Assembly (NCBI RefSeq): GCF_009848685.1
Contig: NZ_WXTX01000002.1
Span: 372,001 to 436,000, forward strand
Direction: 5' to 3'
From: Andreprevotia sp. IGB-42
GTDB lineage: Bacteria; Pseudomonadota; Gammaproteobacteria; Burkholderiales; Chitinibacteraceae
Length of the DNA stretch: 64,000 nt
This document shows positions 8,551 through 17,460 of this stretch, piece after piece. Within the stretch, counting starts at the first letter, position 1, and each line of letters begins with the position of its first letter. The position numbers and the translations under genes are program-made. The notes under the pieces are model-generated. The model had not been told where the DNA came from. It saw nothing but the letters and a program-made list of their open reading frames with translations, and ran no database searches.

Positions 8551-9876
8551 ATGAAAGTCGTTATCGTTGGCGCAGGTGTCATCGGCGTGACCACCGCGCA
8601 CTATCTGCAAGCGGCCGGCCATCAGGTCACCGTGCTGGAAAAACTGCCCGCTGCGGCGGAGGAAACCAGCTTTGCCAATGCCGGCCAGGTATCGCCCGGC
8701 TACGCAGCGCCTTGGGCGGCGCCCGGCGTGCCATGGAAGGCGATCAAGTGGCTGGCATCGCGCCATGCGCCGCTGCGCATCCGCCCGGATGGCAGCTGGT
8801 TCCAGCTGGCGTGGATGGCGCGCATGCTGGCCAACTGCAGTACCGGCGCATTCGAGCGCAACAAGCGCCGCATGGTGCCGCTGGCCGAATACAGCCGCGA
8901 CTGCCTGCGCGAACTGCGTAGCGAAACCGGCCTGCATTACGAAGAACGCGCGCTGGGCACGCTGCAACTGCTGCGCACCCCCAAGCAGATGCTGGCCGCC
9001 GAACGCGATGCCGCCATCCTGAACCACCTGGGCGTGCCGCATGAGCTGCTCGATACCAACGAGCTGGCAGCAGTGGAGCCGGCGCTGGAGCGCGTTGCAC
9101 ACAAGCTGGTGGGCGGCCTGCACCTGCCCAATGACGAAACCGGCGACTGCAAGCTGTTTACCGAGCGCCTGGCCGCGCAGTTGGTGCAGAAGGGCGTGCA
9201 GTTCCGCTATGGCGTGACCGTGGAGCAACTGATCACCCGGCAGAACCAGATCCGCGCGGTAGTGCTCGATGACGGCGAAGCCATTTATGCCGACAGCGTG
9301 GTGCTTGCCGCCGGCTGTGCCAGCCGCGCACTGGCCGCACCGCTGGGGCTGGATCTGCCGGTTTACCCGGTAAAGGGCTATTCGCTGACCATTCCGCTGG
9401 CCGACCCGGATGCCGCACCGCGCTCTACCGTGCTGGATGAAAGCTACAAGATCGCGCTGACCCGCTTCGACAACCGGCTGCGCGTGGGCGGCATGGCTGA
9501 GCTGGTGGGATACGACCGCAAGCTGGACCCGGCGCGCATCGATACGCTGAAAATGGTCACCCGTGATCTGTTCCCGGATGCGGCCGACCCGGCACAGGCC
9601 AGCGCCTGGACCGGCCTGCGGCCGATGACGCCGGATGGCACGCCGCTGGTATGCGCCACTGATGTGCGCGGCGTGTTCCTCAATACCGGCCACGGCACCT
9701 TGGGCTGGACCATGGCTTGCGGCTCCGCGCGGGTGGTTGCCGATCTGGTGGACGGCCGCGTGCCGGAAATCGAAACCGGCGGCTTGTCGCTGGACCGCTA
9801 CGGCCGCTACAGCAAACCGGCAGCGCCCAACCAAGCGAATGCGCGGCCGGGCCATGGCCATCCGGCGCAGGCCTGA
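8551..9876 (+). CDS. dadA: D-amino acid dehydrogenase
   Basis: A 441-residue FAD enzyme that oxidises D-amino acids (mainly D-alanine) to 2-oxo acids, passing electrons to the membrane quinone pool. The N-terminal dinucleotide-binding motif is GAGVIG (residues 7-12). Further DadA hallmarks are [41 protein letters not shown] and [15 protein letters not shown]. Length is slightly above E. coli DadA (432) because of a short Pro/Ala-rich tail. The start follows AGGGCG. The divergent Lrp-type gene is its likely regulator. Confidence 0.95.
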   Translation: MKVVIVGAGVIGVTTAHYLQAAGHQVTVLEKLPAAAEETSFANAGQVSPGYAAPWAAPGVPWKAIKWLASRHAPLRIRPDGSWFQLAWMARMLANCSTGAFERNKRRMVPLAEYSRDCLRELRSETGLHYEERALGTLQLLRTPKQMLAAERDAAILNHLGVPHELLDTNELAAVEPALERVAHKLVGGLHLPNDETGDCKLFTERLAAQLVQKGVQFRYGVTVEQLITRQNQIRAVVLDDGEAIYADSVVLAAGCASRALAAPLGLDLPVYPVKGYSLTIPLADPDAAPRSTVLDESYKIALTRFDNRLRVGGMAELVGYDRKLDPARIDTLKMVTRDLFPDAADPAQASAWTGLRPMTPDGTPLVCATDVRGVFLNTGHGTLGWTMACGSARVVADLVDGRVPEIETGGLSLDRYGRYSKPAAPNQANARPGHGHPAQA

Positions 9877-9917
9877 AGTAGCGGATTGTTGTCGCCGTTG
9901 CAAACTGGCAATAAATT

Positions 9918-9957
9918 TTACCCGGGTAATTTACAAACGGTATTTACCCGGGTAAAT
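9918..9957 (+). promoter_or_regulatory. Two CCCGGG palindromes overlapping a promoter (candidate operator)
   Basis: Two palindromes, TTACCCGGGTAA (9918-9929) and the perfect 16-mer ATTTACCCGGGTAAAT (9942-9957), are centred 26 bases apart. A promoter TTTACA (9930-9935), 17-base spacer, TAAATT (9953-9958) fits between and over them, so a protein bound to both would cover -35 to -10. The following gene encodes a DUF2239 protein. Confidence 0.72.
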
Positions 9958-9981
9958 TAACAGCCATCAACACGATGATGG

Positions 9982-10593
9982 ATGTTAATCATGACTACGC
10001 CCACCCTCCAATCAGCCCCGCAGCAGTGCACTGCATTTGCCGGCACCCGCCGCCTTGCCACCGGTTCGCTCGGCACCGTGGCCATTGCCGTCAAGCAGGT
10101 ATGCGATGGCGGTGAAACCGCCAGCATCCTGGTATTCGACGATCACACCAGCCAGCCCATCGAGTTCGACCTGCGCGGCAGCGTTGCCGATGTACTGCAA
10201 CGGCTGCCCGCAGCGCAGCCGGCCGATGACGCCGGCGAAGACGACCAGCCGCGTGGCCGGGGCCGCCCCAGGCTGGGTGTGGTAGCGCGTGAAGTCACGC
10301 TGCTGCCGCGCCATTGGGATTGGCTGGCCACGCAGCCGGGCGGTGCATCGGTAGCGCTGCGCAAGCTGGTGGAAGAAGCGCGCCGCGCCAATGACGATGC
10401 AGACCGCAAGCGGCTCTCGCAGGAAGCCAGTTACCGCTTCATGGCAGCCATGGCCGGCAACGAGGCAGGCTTTGAAGACGCCACCCGTGCGCTGTTTGCC
10501 GGCAACCGCGCCGCGTTTGAAGCCAGCACCGACAACTGGCCTGTGGATGTGCGTGATTACGCCCGGCAACTGGCCATGGTTGCGCTGTGGTAA
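9982..10593 (+). CDS. DUF2239-family protein, possible DNA-binding autoregulator
   Basis: 203 residues of the DUF2239 family, for which I know no function. Residues 1-75 form a small beta-rich domain. A Gly/Arg tract RGRGRPRLGV (91-100) looks like an AT-hook. It leads into residues 101-136 (REVTLLPRHWDWLATQP, then ASVALRKLVEEARR), whose strand-helix-helix pattern recalls ribbon-helix-helix repressors. Two GC-centred palindromes lie over its promoter, so self-regulation is a fair inference. ATG 9991 is an alternative start three codons later; neither has a strong ribosome site. Confidence 0.8.
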   Translation: MLIMTTPTLQSAPQQCTAFAGTRRLATGSLGTVAIAVKQVCDGGETASILVFDDHTSQPIEFDLRGSVADVLQRLPAAQPADDAGEDDQPRGRGRPRLGVVAREVTLLPRHWDWLATQPGGASVALRKLVEEARRANDDADRKRLSQEASYRFMAAMAGNEAGFEDATRALFAGNRAAFEASTDNWPVDVRDYARQLAMVALW

Positions 10594-10685
10594 CAGCCAG
10601 CACCATGCAGCGGTGCCGCGCAGCGCAAAAATCACCGTTTTGCCTGACGCGGCCACCGCGGCCAGTGGCGTAAAATCCCGCCTGA

Positions 10686-11762
<1,077 letters not shown>

Positions 11763-11834
11763 GCGAGCATTGCTTGCATCCAGCCAGCCGCCAGCCACGT
11801 ACATGGTGGTACTGAATCTGCTGGAGTGGCGCGC

Positions 11835-12716
11835 ATGCTGAAACAGATGGGGTTGCTGCTGATCGGTATCCCGGCCGTGCTGGCTTTGCTGGCAGGCTGT
11901 TCTGCCACGCGCATCGTCAATGCGCTGGCGCCGACCGATACCTATACCCGCGTGGAAGGCGTGCGCTTTGGCGCGGCCGATCTGCAGCTGGACATCTACC
12001 GCCCCACCGGCACGCACGGCGCCAGCCCGGTGGTGGTGTTCTTTTACGGCGGCAACTGGCAAAGCGGCAGCCGTAGCGACTATCTGTTTGTTGGCGAAGC
12101 ACTGGCAAGCCGCGGCATCACTGCGGTGCTGGCCGATTACCGGCTCTACCCGGCAGCAAAATACCCGGATTTCCTGGCCGATAGCGCGGCGGCAGTGCGC
12201 TGGGCCAGCGAACACATTGCCGAGTTTGGTGGCGATCCGGCACGCCTCTACCTGATGGGGCACTCTGCCGGCGCATACAACGCGGCCATGCTGGCACTGG
12301 ATCAGCGCTGGCTGGCGCAAGCAGGCTTTAGCGGGCCGGCACCGCGCGGCTGGATCGGCCTGGCTGGCCCGTATGATTTCCTGCCGCTGACCGACCCGGC
12401 ACTGCAAGCGATCTTTGCCCCGCGCGATGGCTGGCCTGCCACCCAGCCCATTCACTACGTGCAGGCAGGCGTACCGCCCACATTGCTGCTGACCGCCGAT
12501 GGCGATACCACCGTCTACCCGCGCAATAGCGAGCATCTTGCTGCAGCGCTACGCGCCAGCGGCAACCAGGTGGCGTGGTTGCGCTACACGGGCACCAGCC
12601 ATGCCGGCCTGATCGGCGCGCTTTCCTACCCGCTGCGCCACCGCCGCGACGTGCTCGACCAGATCAGCCGCTTTGTACAGACTGGCCAACTGCCCGCAGA
12701 CAAGACTGCCGACTAA
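11835..12716 (+). CDS. Lipoprotein alpha/beta hydrolase (esterase-like)
   Basis: 293 residues. A lipoprotein signal (LALLAGC, acylated Cys22) precedes an alpha/beta hydrolase domain. The oxyanion segment VFFYGGNWQSGS resembles the hormone-sensitive-lipase HGG type, the nucleophile elbow is GHSAGA, and the catalytic acid and base are likely in LTADGDTTV and TGTSHAG. It is probably anchored in the outer membrane facing the periplasm, acting on small esters; substrate unknown. GGAG lies eight bases before ATG 11835. Its end overlaps the convergent gene by four bases. Confidence 0.85.
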   Translation: MLKQMGLLLIGIPAVLALLAGCSATRIVNALAPTDTYTRVEGVRFGAADLQLDIYRPTGTHGASPVVVFFYGGNWQSGSRSDYLFVGEALASRGITAVLADYRLYPAAKYPDFLADSAAAVRWASEHIAEFGGDPARLYLMGHSAGAYNAAMLALDQRWLAQAGFSGPAPRGWIGLAGPYDFLPLTDPALQAIFAPRDGWPATQPIHYVQAGVPPTLLLTADGDTTVYPRNSEHLAAALRASGNQVAWLRYTGTSHAGLIGALSYPLRHRRDVLDQISRFVQTGQLPADKTAD

Positions 12717-13048
12717 AGTACGAACGCCGCGCACAGCGTGATCAGCGCCAGCATGGCGATCAGGCCCACGCCGGCATTCACCCAGAACAGGCCACGCCAG
12801 AATGGCGAGGCGATCACGCGGAAATCACGGCGGCGCGTCAGCGCCCATACATCGCCGACAAACGCCATGGCCATGTCCTGGTCTACCCACATGGTCTGGC
12901 TCTCGGTCGGGGCCAGCAGGTTGCCGTAATGCCGTTGCACATAGTCATACAGGATGCGCGACAGGATCAGCATCAGGAAGAAGCCGATCAGGCTGCCGGA
13001 TACGCACAGCGGCAGCACGACATCGAGGAACAGCGGGGATTTGATCAT
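12713..13048 (-). CDS. Hypothetical membrane protein
   Basis: 111 residues with two hydrophobic segments, one near the N-terminus (FLDVVLPLCVSGSLIGFF) and one at the C-terminus (GLFWVNAGVGLIAMLALITL), separated by a polar loop with several Arg/Asp residues. No family is recognised. I use ATG 13048; a TTG further upstream would add six residues. It converges with the esterase gene, overlapping its last four bases. Confidence 0.6.
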   Translation of the reverse strand: MIKSPLFLDVVLPLCVSGSLIGFFLMLILSRILYDYVQRHYGNLLAPTESQTMWVDQDMAMAFVGDVWALTRRRDFRVIASPFWRGLFWVNAGVGLIAMLALITLCAAFVL

Positions 13049-13156
13049 TGCGGCCCAGGTTGGCAATACGACATGCGCTCAGCATAAGCGCGAATCCGCC
13101 GCATCGCACCACCTTCAACATGGATAGCCCCCATGCATGCCGTGCATGGGTCGGCG

Positions 13157-14032
13157 TTACTCCGCCGGCACTGCTGGCGGTGTCAGCGCAATCAGCAGCG
13201 CGGCCGCCAGGATGGCCGCGCCACCCAGCCATTGCAGCGCGCTCATCGGTTCCGCCAGCAGCGTGGCGGCCAGCAATACACTGACTACCGGCTCCAGCGT
13301 GGACAAGGTGGATGCCTCGGCCGCGCGCAGGCGGTCCAGCCCGGCCAGGAAAGCAAAAATGGCGATCACCGTGGAAATCAGCGCAATGCCCAGCATCGCC
13401 AGCCAGCCGGCAGTGCCATGCGCCCAGTGCGGCGTGGCAAATGCGGTTGATGTGGATAGCGACAGTGCCGCGGCCACCATCACCACGCTGGCAGCCGGTA
13501 ACGCACCAGCCTTGGGGGTAAGGCGGCTGCCGACCAGGATATAGCCGGAATAGATGAAGGCGGTGGCGAGCCCGAACAGGATGCCCGGCAACTTGCCGGC
13601 AATGCCGTTGCCAATGGTGAGCACCAGGCCGATACACGCCAGCAGCAGTGCAAACATCGCGCGGCGGCGCAGCTTTTCACCGAGGAAGGCAGCAGCGATC
13701 AGCGTAACCAGCACCGGATACAAGTACAGCAGCAACGCAGCCAGCGCGGCGGATGCGTATTGCAGCGCCGAGAAATAACAGAACGCCTGCGCCGAATACG
13801 CCAGGCCCATGCCCACCAGCCCCCACAGCACCTTGCCACGCGGCCAGCGTGCGCCGCGCCATTGCATCAGCGCCACCATCATCACTGCGGCAGCGCCAAA
13901 GCGGATCAGCAGGATGCCTTGCGTATCGGCACCCGCGCGGTAGGCGTACACGCCAAAAATGGGCATCAGCCCGAATGCGCAGGCAGACAGCAGGATCAGC
14001 AAGATGCCGGTGGCACGGCGGGAAGCAAACAT
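13157..14032 (-). CDS. EamA/DMT-family transporter
   Basis: 291 residues, ten predicted transmembrane helices in two EamA repeats (about 8-140 and 150-285). The repeats are marked by LILLSACAFGLMPIFGVYAY at the start and EPVVSVLLAATLLAEPMS near the end, the typical EPV-x5-6-L-E loop of drug/metabolite transporters. Members export amino acids, nucleosides or drugs; the substrate cannot be read from the sequence. It stands alone. Confidence 0.88.
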   Translation of the reverse strand: MFASRRATGILLILLSACAFGLMPIFGVYAYRAGADTQGILLIRFGAAAVMMVALMQWRGARWPRGKVLWGLVGMGLAYSAQAFCYFSALQYASAALAALLLYLYPVLVTLIAAAFLGEKLRRRAMFALLLACIGLVLTIGNGIAGKLPGILFGLATAFIYSGYILVGSRLTPKAGALPAASVVMVAAALSLSTSTAFATPHWAHGTAGWLAMLGIALISTVIAIFAFLAGLDRLRAAEASTLSTLEPVVSVLLAATLLAEPMSALQWLGGAAILAAALLIALTPPAVPAE

Positions 14033-14172
14033 GGGATGGGGGCCAAAAAACCGTCAGTATGCGGCGGCTTCGTGGCGGGCGCGCCTGCGGCTTACCCGCA
14101 TTGCGCGATAGCCGCACGGGCACGCGTTACGTAACCCGGCGGCATGGAGGAATGAATGGGGAGTTGGCCGCG

Positions 14173-14436
14173 TCAGCGGTAAACGATGCGCCCGAACAGC
14201 GCACCGTGATCTTGCGGCGTGATGGCGTTGAGGTCATCCAGCCGCACATCCACCGGGCCTTCGTGGGTTTCCAGCTGCAGGTATTCGATCTGGTCCTTGT
14301 CGAACACGTTCTGCGCGCGGCCCACTACTTCCGGGGCGCCCACACGCTCCACGTACAGCTTGTAGTGGTTGGTGCACGCCAGTTCCAGATAATCGTACAA
14401 ATCGCTGTCTATCGGCTGGTAAGGCTTATGGCTCAT
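14173..14436 (-). CDS. rof: Rof-like Rho-binding antiterminator
   Basis: 87 residues similar to E. coli Rof/YaeO: the opening YQPIDSDLYDYLELACTNHY aligns with the Rof segment YQPINCDDYDNLELAC, and the rest forms the small Sm-like beta fold. Rof binds Rho next to its primary RNA site and inhibits termination. The start is followed directly by MSHKPYQP and preceded by AGGAG. It is a single gene, 136 bases from the transporter gene upstream in coordinate order. Confidence 0.85.
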   Translation of the reverse strand: MSHKPYQPIDSDLYDYLELACTNHYKLYVERVGAPEVVGRAQNVFDKDQIEYLQLETHEGPVDVRLDDLNAITPQDHGALFGRIVYR

Positions 14437-14561
14437 ACAAGATCTCCTGACTTGGGTCCGCCAGCGCTGCTAGCGGTATTGCATGGCGGCGCCCTGCCTT
14501 GCCGGCCGCACCTTGCAGCCGTACCTCGTGGTTTGCCAGCACTGGTTCACTGGTAGCGGGC

Positions 14562-14915
14562 CTACACAAACAAGGACAAGATCGCCTCCGGTGGCCGGCC
14601 TATCACAGCACGCTGGTCATCAACCACCACGATAGGCCGTTCGATCAGTCTAGGTGTGGCAAGCATTGCCGCAATGAGTTCATTACGCGTGAGTTCCGGC
14701 TTATCCAGCCCCAGCAGCGAGTACTCGGCCTCCTTGCGGCGCATCAGCTCGCGCGGCTGCAGCTTGAGCAGCGTCAGCAGCTTGTCCAGCGTGGCGGCAT
14801 CTGGCGGGGTTTTCAGGTATTCGATCACCCGGGGCGCAATGCCGCGCGCTTCAAGCAGCGCCAGCGTATCGCGCGATTTGGAGCAGCGCGGGTTGTGGTA
14901 GATGGTGACCTGCAT
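14562..14915 (-). CDS. arsC: Arsenate reductase (glutaredoxin type)
   Basis: 117 residues with the ArsC thioredoxin-like fold. The catalytic cysteine is C11 in IYHNPRCSKSR, followed by the typical ALLEARGIAPRVIEYLKTPP and, at the end, RPIVVVDDQRAVIGRPPE with the arginine relay. It reduces arsenate to arsenite with glutaredoxin and glutathione. No other ars gene is adjacent, so it may be a YfgD/ArsC-like paralogue with a general redox role. ATG 14915 matches the family start; a longer reading frame extends upstream but is not conserved. Confidence 0.9.
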   Translation of the reverse strand: MQVTIYHNPRCSKSRDTLALLEARGIAPRVIEYLKTPPDAATLDKLLTLLKLQPRELMRRKEAEYSLLGLDKPELTRNELIAAMLATPRLIERPIVVVDDQRAVIGRPPEAILSLFV

Positions 14916-15120
14916 GATGGCGCCTCGATTGCATCGCTTTGAATCTTCGAGTCTAACCAGCCGCGCCGGGCCAGCCCATAGGAATAATCCCGCGCGCTGC
15001 CCGGCACTGCTGCAGGCCATGCCGCAGCACAACGGGAGCCGCCCACAAAACGCGGTGGAACGTAGCCGACGAGCTGCGGCTGGCGCGGCAGTGCTGACAA
15101 GGCGGTGCTGGCAAGACGCG

Positions 15121-15144
15121 GCCGGCGAGGTGCGGCCGGCGAGG
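15121..15144. repeat. 14-base direct repeat
   Basis: GCCGGCGAGG occurs at 15121-15130 and 15135-15144, with further degenerate copies to the left (15065-15090). Confidence 0.7.
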
Positions 15145-15184
15145 CGCGCGAAACGCAGGCAGTACAAGCCATACGACAAGTAAG

Positions 15185-15250
15185 GCTCGGCGCCCCCAGC
15201 TCGGCACCCCCAGCTCAGTACCCGGCTCACTACCCCCGCTCGGTCCCCTC
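15185..15250. repeat. Imperfect tandem repeat, five units of 12-14 bases
   Basis: Units begin GCTCGG or GCTCA and end in a C-run, for example GCTCGGCGCCCCCA then GCTCGGCACCCCCA, then three shorter, degenerate copies. Probably slippage-derived; no function seen. Confidence 0.7.
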
Positions 15251-15324
15251 AGCCAGGCGCTCCCAGCTTGCCGCCGGCAGCTCGCCGCTCGCATACAAGG
15301 TCGCCAGCAGGGTTTGTTGCGGTG

Positions 15325-15786
15325 CTAAACGCCGGCGCTTTGCTCCAGCGTGGGGTTGCCTTCCATATACTTCAGCTTGAAGCGGAACGCGGCAATGCGC
15401 CAGCTGCCATGGTTATTGCTCAGCGCAAAATCGTAGGTGCCCACAAAAGTGCGGGTGTTGATACCGCTGGGGTTGGGCAAGTAGTGGCTGGCGGTGCCGT
15501 AGCAGAATGCATCGGCCTCGTTGCCTTTCACGTTGATCACCACGTTGCCGATCTGGTGATGCACGGCAACCAGGTGCCGCAGCCCACTTTGCCACGCGGC
15601 TGTGATCTGCTGCGGCGTTTGTGCCGACGGCGCACCGCCACCAACCGACGACATATCCAGCAGCACGCTATCGGCCAATACCTGATGCACCGATGGCCAA
15701 TCCCGCTGATCGGTGGCGATGAACAGCTGGTTGATGGCATCGGTAATGGCACCTTTGGCCAGCAGCGTTTCCAGTTGGTTGGACAT
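15325..15786 (-). CDS. NTF2/SnoaL-like protein
   Basis: 153 residues with the cone-shaped NTF2-like pattern: an N-terminal helix pair (ITDAINQLFIATDQRDWPSV), then beta strands with HHQIGNVVINVKGNEADAFC and TFVGTYDFAL. Such proteins are ketosteroid-isomerase-like enzymes or ligand-binding proteins; no catalytic residue can be assigned safely. The start follows GAGGAA. It precedes, in transcription order, nothing close, and lies 74 bases downstream of an F420-dependent-reductase-like gene. Confidence 0.78.
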   Translation of the reverse strand: MSNQLETLLAKGAITDAINQLFIATDQRDWPSVHQVLADSVLLDMSSVGGGAPSAQTPQQITAAWQSGLRHLVAVHHQIGNVVINVKGNEADAFCYGTASHYLPNPSGINTRTFVGTYDFALSNNHGSWRIAAFRFKLKYMEGNPTLEQSAGV

Positions 15787-15859
15787 GATGATTCCTCAGC
15801 AAGATGCGCCACGTTGTGGCGGCAGTTCTGGTGGGACTGATGGGATGGATGGGATGGGG

Positions 15860-16498
15860 TTAGCGCAGCAGCTTGAATGCGTGCTGCCACTGGTTGTTCA
15901 GGAAGCCCGGAATGCACCACAGCATGCACAGCGGCTCGATGGCGCGCGCTGCGGCCATGGTGCCCATGTCGATCGGCTCCCAGCCAAACTGCTCGACCAC
16001 GCCCTTCACGGTGCGCTTGGCATGATCATCGTTGCCGCAGATGAACATCGATGGTGGGCCGCCGGTAAATTGCGGATTGACCATGCGCGCGCTGCCCACC
16101 GAATTGAACGCCTTCACGAAGTGCGCCTCGGGGAACGCCTGCTGCAGCGTTTCCAGCAATGACAGGTTGAGGTCGGTATAGAAACTGAGCACGCCATTGA
16201 CGGGTGGCGCATCGGCTATCGGGTTGGTGACATCGATCACCGGCTTGCCCGCCAGGTTGGCCGCCTCGGCCAGTGCCAGCACATCCAGCGCCGCACTGCC
16301 CTTTACCGCCAGCACCACCAGCTCGCCAAAGGCGGCGGCATCAGCAAACGTGCCGGCGGTGCTGCCCGGGTGGGCAGCCAACCAATCAGCCAGCCGGGCC
16401 GGATCACGGCTGCCGATCAGTACCTGATGCCCATGTCGCACAAACCCGGCCGCCAGCGTGGTGGCAACCTCGCCCGAACCCAGAACGCCTACTTTCAT
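15860..16498 (-). CDS. NADPH-dependent F420 reductase-like oxidoreductase
   Basis: 212 residues. The N-terminal Rossmann fold shows MKVGVLGSGEVATTLAAGF and, after a second strand, IGSRDP, which contacts the NADP phosphate. The rest includes VIDVTNPI and HFVKAFNSVGSARM, characteristic of the NAD(P)-binding family that contains F420:NADP reductase and Rossmann-fold paralogues in bacteria without F420. ATG 16498 follows GGGAG; an 8-residue extension upstream is unlikely. Substrate unknown. Confidence 0.82.
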   Translation of the reverse strand: MKVGVLGSGEVATTLAAGFVRHGHQVLIGSRDPARLADWLAAHPGSTAGTFADAAAFGELVVLAVKGSAALDVLALAEAANLAGKPVIDVTNPIADAPPVNGVLSFYTDLNLSLLETLQQAFPEAHFVKAFNSVGSARMVNPQFTGGPPSMFICGNDDHAKRTVKGVVEQFGWEPIDMGTMAAARAIEPLCMLWCIPGFLNNQWQHAFKLLR

Positions 16499-16616
16499 GA
16501 CTGCTCCCTGTTGGCGCCGCAAACAGAACCCGGCAGGCAGCGGTGCCCCGGGCTTTGCTGGCAGCCATCGGGGCCGTAGCCCCGTGACGGTAGATCAGGC
16601 AAGCGCCGGGCGCGCA

Positions 16617-17174
16617 TCAGCGCCCGTAGGTGGCGGTGATGACGGTGCTGGCAATGGCCTGCTTCCTGATTGCTTCACTGAGTGATTGCGGGCTGTCGTC
16701 CGGCTTGGCTGCCAGATGGTCCACCTTGAGCGCATACACGGTGAAATTGTAGCGGTGCGGCTTGTCGCCGGAAGGCGGGCACGCACCGCCCCAGTATTGA
16801 CTACCGCTGCTGGTTTTGCCTTGGATTACGCCAGATGGCAAACCCTTGCCCTCGTAATCACCGGCACCGCTCTTCAGGCTGGTGACGGTCGGCGGCAGGT
16901 TGTAGGCAATCCAGTGCCACCAGCCGCCGGTCATCGGCGCATCCGGATCATGCACCACGATGGCAAAGCTCCTGGTGCCGGCCGGCGCGTTCTGCCAGCT
17001 CAAATCCGGCGACAGGTTCTGGCCCTTGCAGCCATCGCCATAGGCCACCTGCTTCTGGCTGAGCTTGCTGCCGGCCGGTACATCGGTACTGGTCACGCTG
17101 AAATCGGCAGCGGTAGCGGCGAGGGAAGCGAAGGCTAGGGTGGCGGCGAGCAGGCGTTGCGGGGTAGTGCGCAT
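16617..17174 (-). CDS. Secreted YbhB/YbcL family (Raf kinase inhibitor-like) protein
   Basis: 185 residues. A signal peptide (MRTTPQRLLAATLAFASLAATA) precedes a PEBP domain with the ligand-site motifs SFAIVVHDPDAPMTGGWWHW, GGACPP and HRYNFTVYAL. Bacterial members are periplasmic phospholipid-binding-like proteins of uncertain role. A small hairpin (16569-16584) lies downstream without a T-run. It is the last ordinary high-GC gene before the low-GC NACHT gene. Confidence 0.88.
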   Translation of the reverse strand: MRTTPQRLLAATLAFASLAATAADFSVTSTDVPAGSKLSQKQVAYGDGCKGQNLSPDLSWQNAPAGTRSFAIVVHDPDAPMTGGWWHWIAYNLPPTVTSLKSGAGDYEGKGLPSGVIQGKTSSGSQYWGGACPPSGDKPHRYNFTVYALKVDHLAAKPDDSPQSLSEAIRKQAIASTVITATYGR

Positions 17175-17411
17175 GGTGGATTCCTCCGGTTGGGTGACGG
17201 AGCAAATCTATACGCTGGGGAGCAGGTGTGATCGCTGCAAACGCGCAGTGTTTCGCCTTTGGCGATCAAGTTGGGTGGGGTGCGAAAACAAAGCGCACAA
17301 GATGCCGATAAAGGTACGGCAGGGGACTCGCTTACCTTACCAATACCAAAATCCAAAACCAATTATCACCTCACGATAAAAACACAATAACAACAAAAAC
17401 AACAATTCATT

Positions 17412-17440
17412 TTGACGCACCAAAAAGATGTCTCTAGAAT
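17412..17440 (+). promoter_or_regulatory. Sigma-70 promoter of the NACHT gene
   Basis: TTGACG, 17-base spacer, TAGAAT. Transcription would start near 17447, only about 14 bases before the ATG, so the leader is very short. The upstream 60 bases are A-rich and may act as an UP-element. Confidence 0.75.
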
Positions 17441-17460
17441 GATTTCTCAACATCAACAAG

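Larger units (their letters stand above)
14916..15324. other. GC-rich intergenic spacer with short tandem repeats
   Basis: No credible gene. The stretch holds degenerate 12-14-base tandem repeats (listed separately), and several overlapping low-complexity frames that look like chance ORFs. Confidence 0.6.

Noticed and set aside
8482-9903. 473-residue minus-strand open frame opposite dadA
   Set aside because: Shadow frame of a gene with clear dadA motifs; its His/Gln/Arg-rich sequence has no family resemblance.
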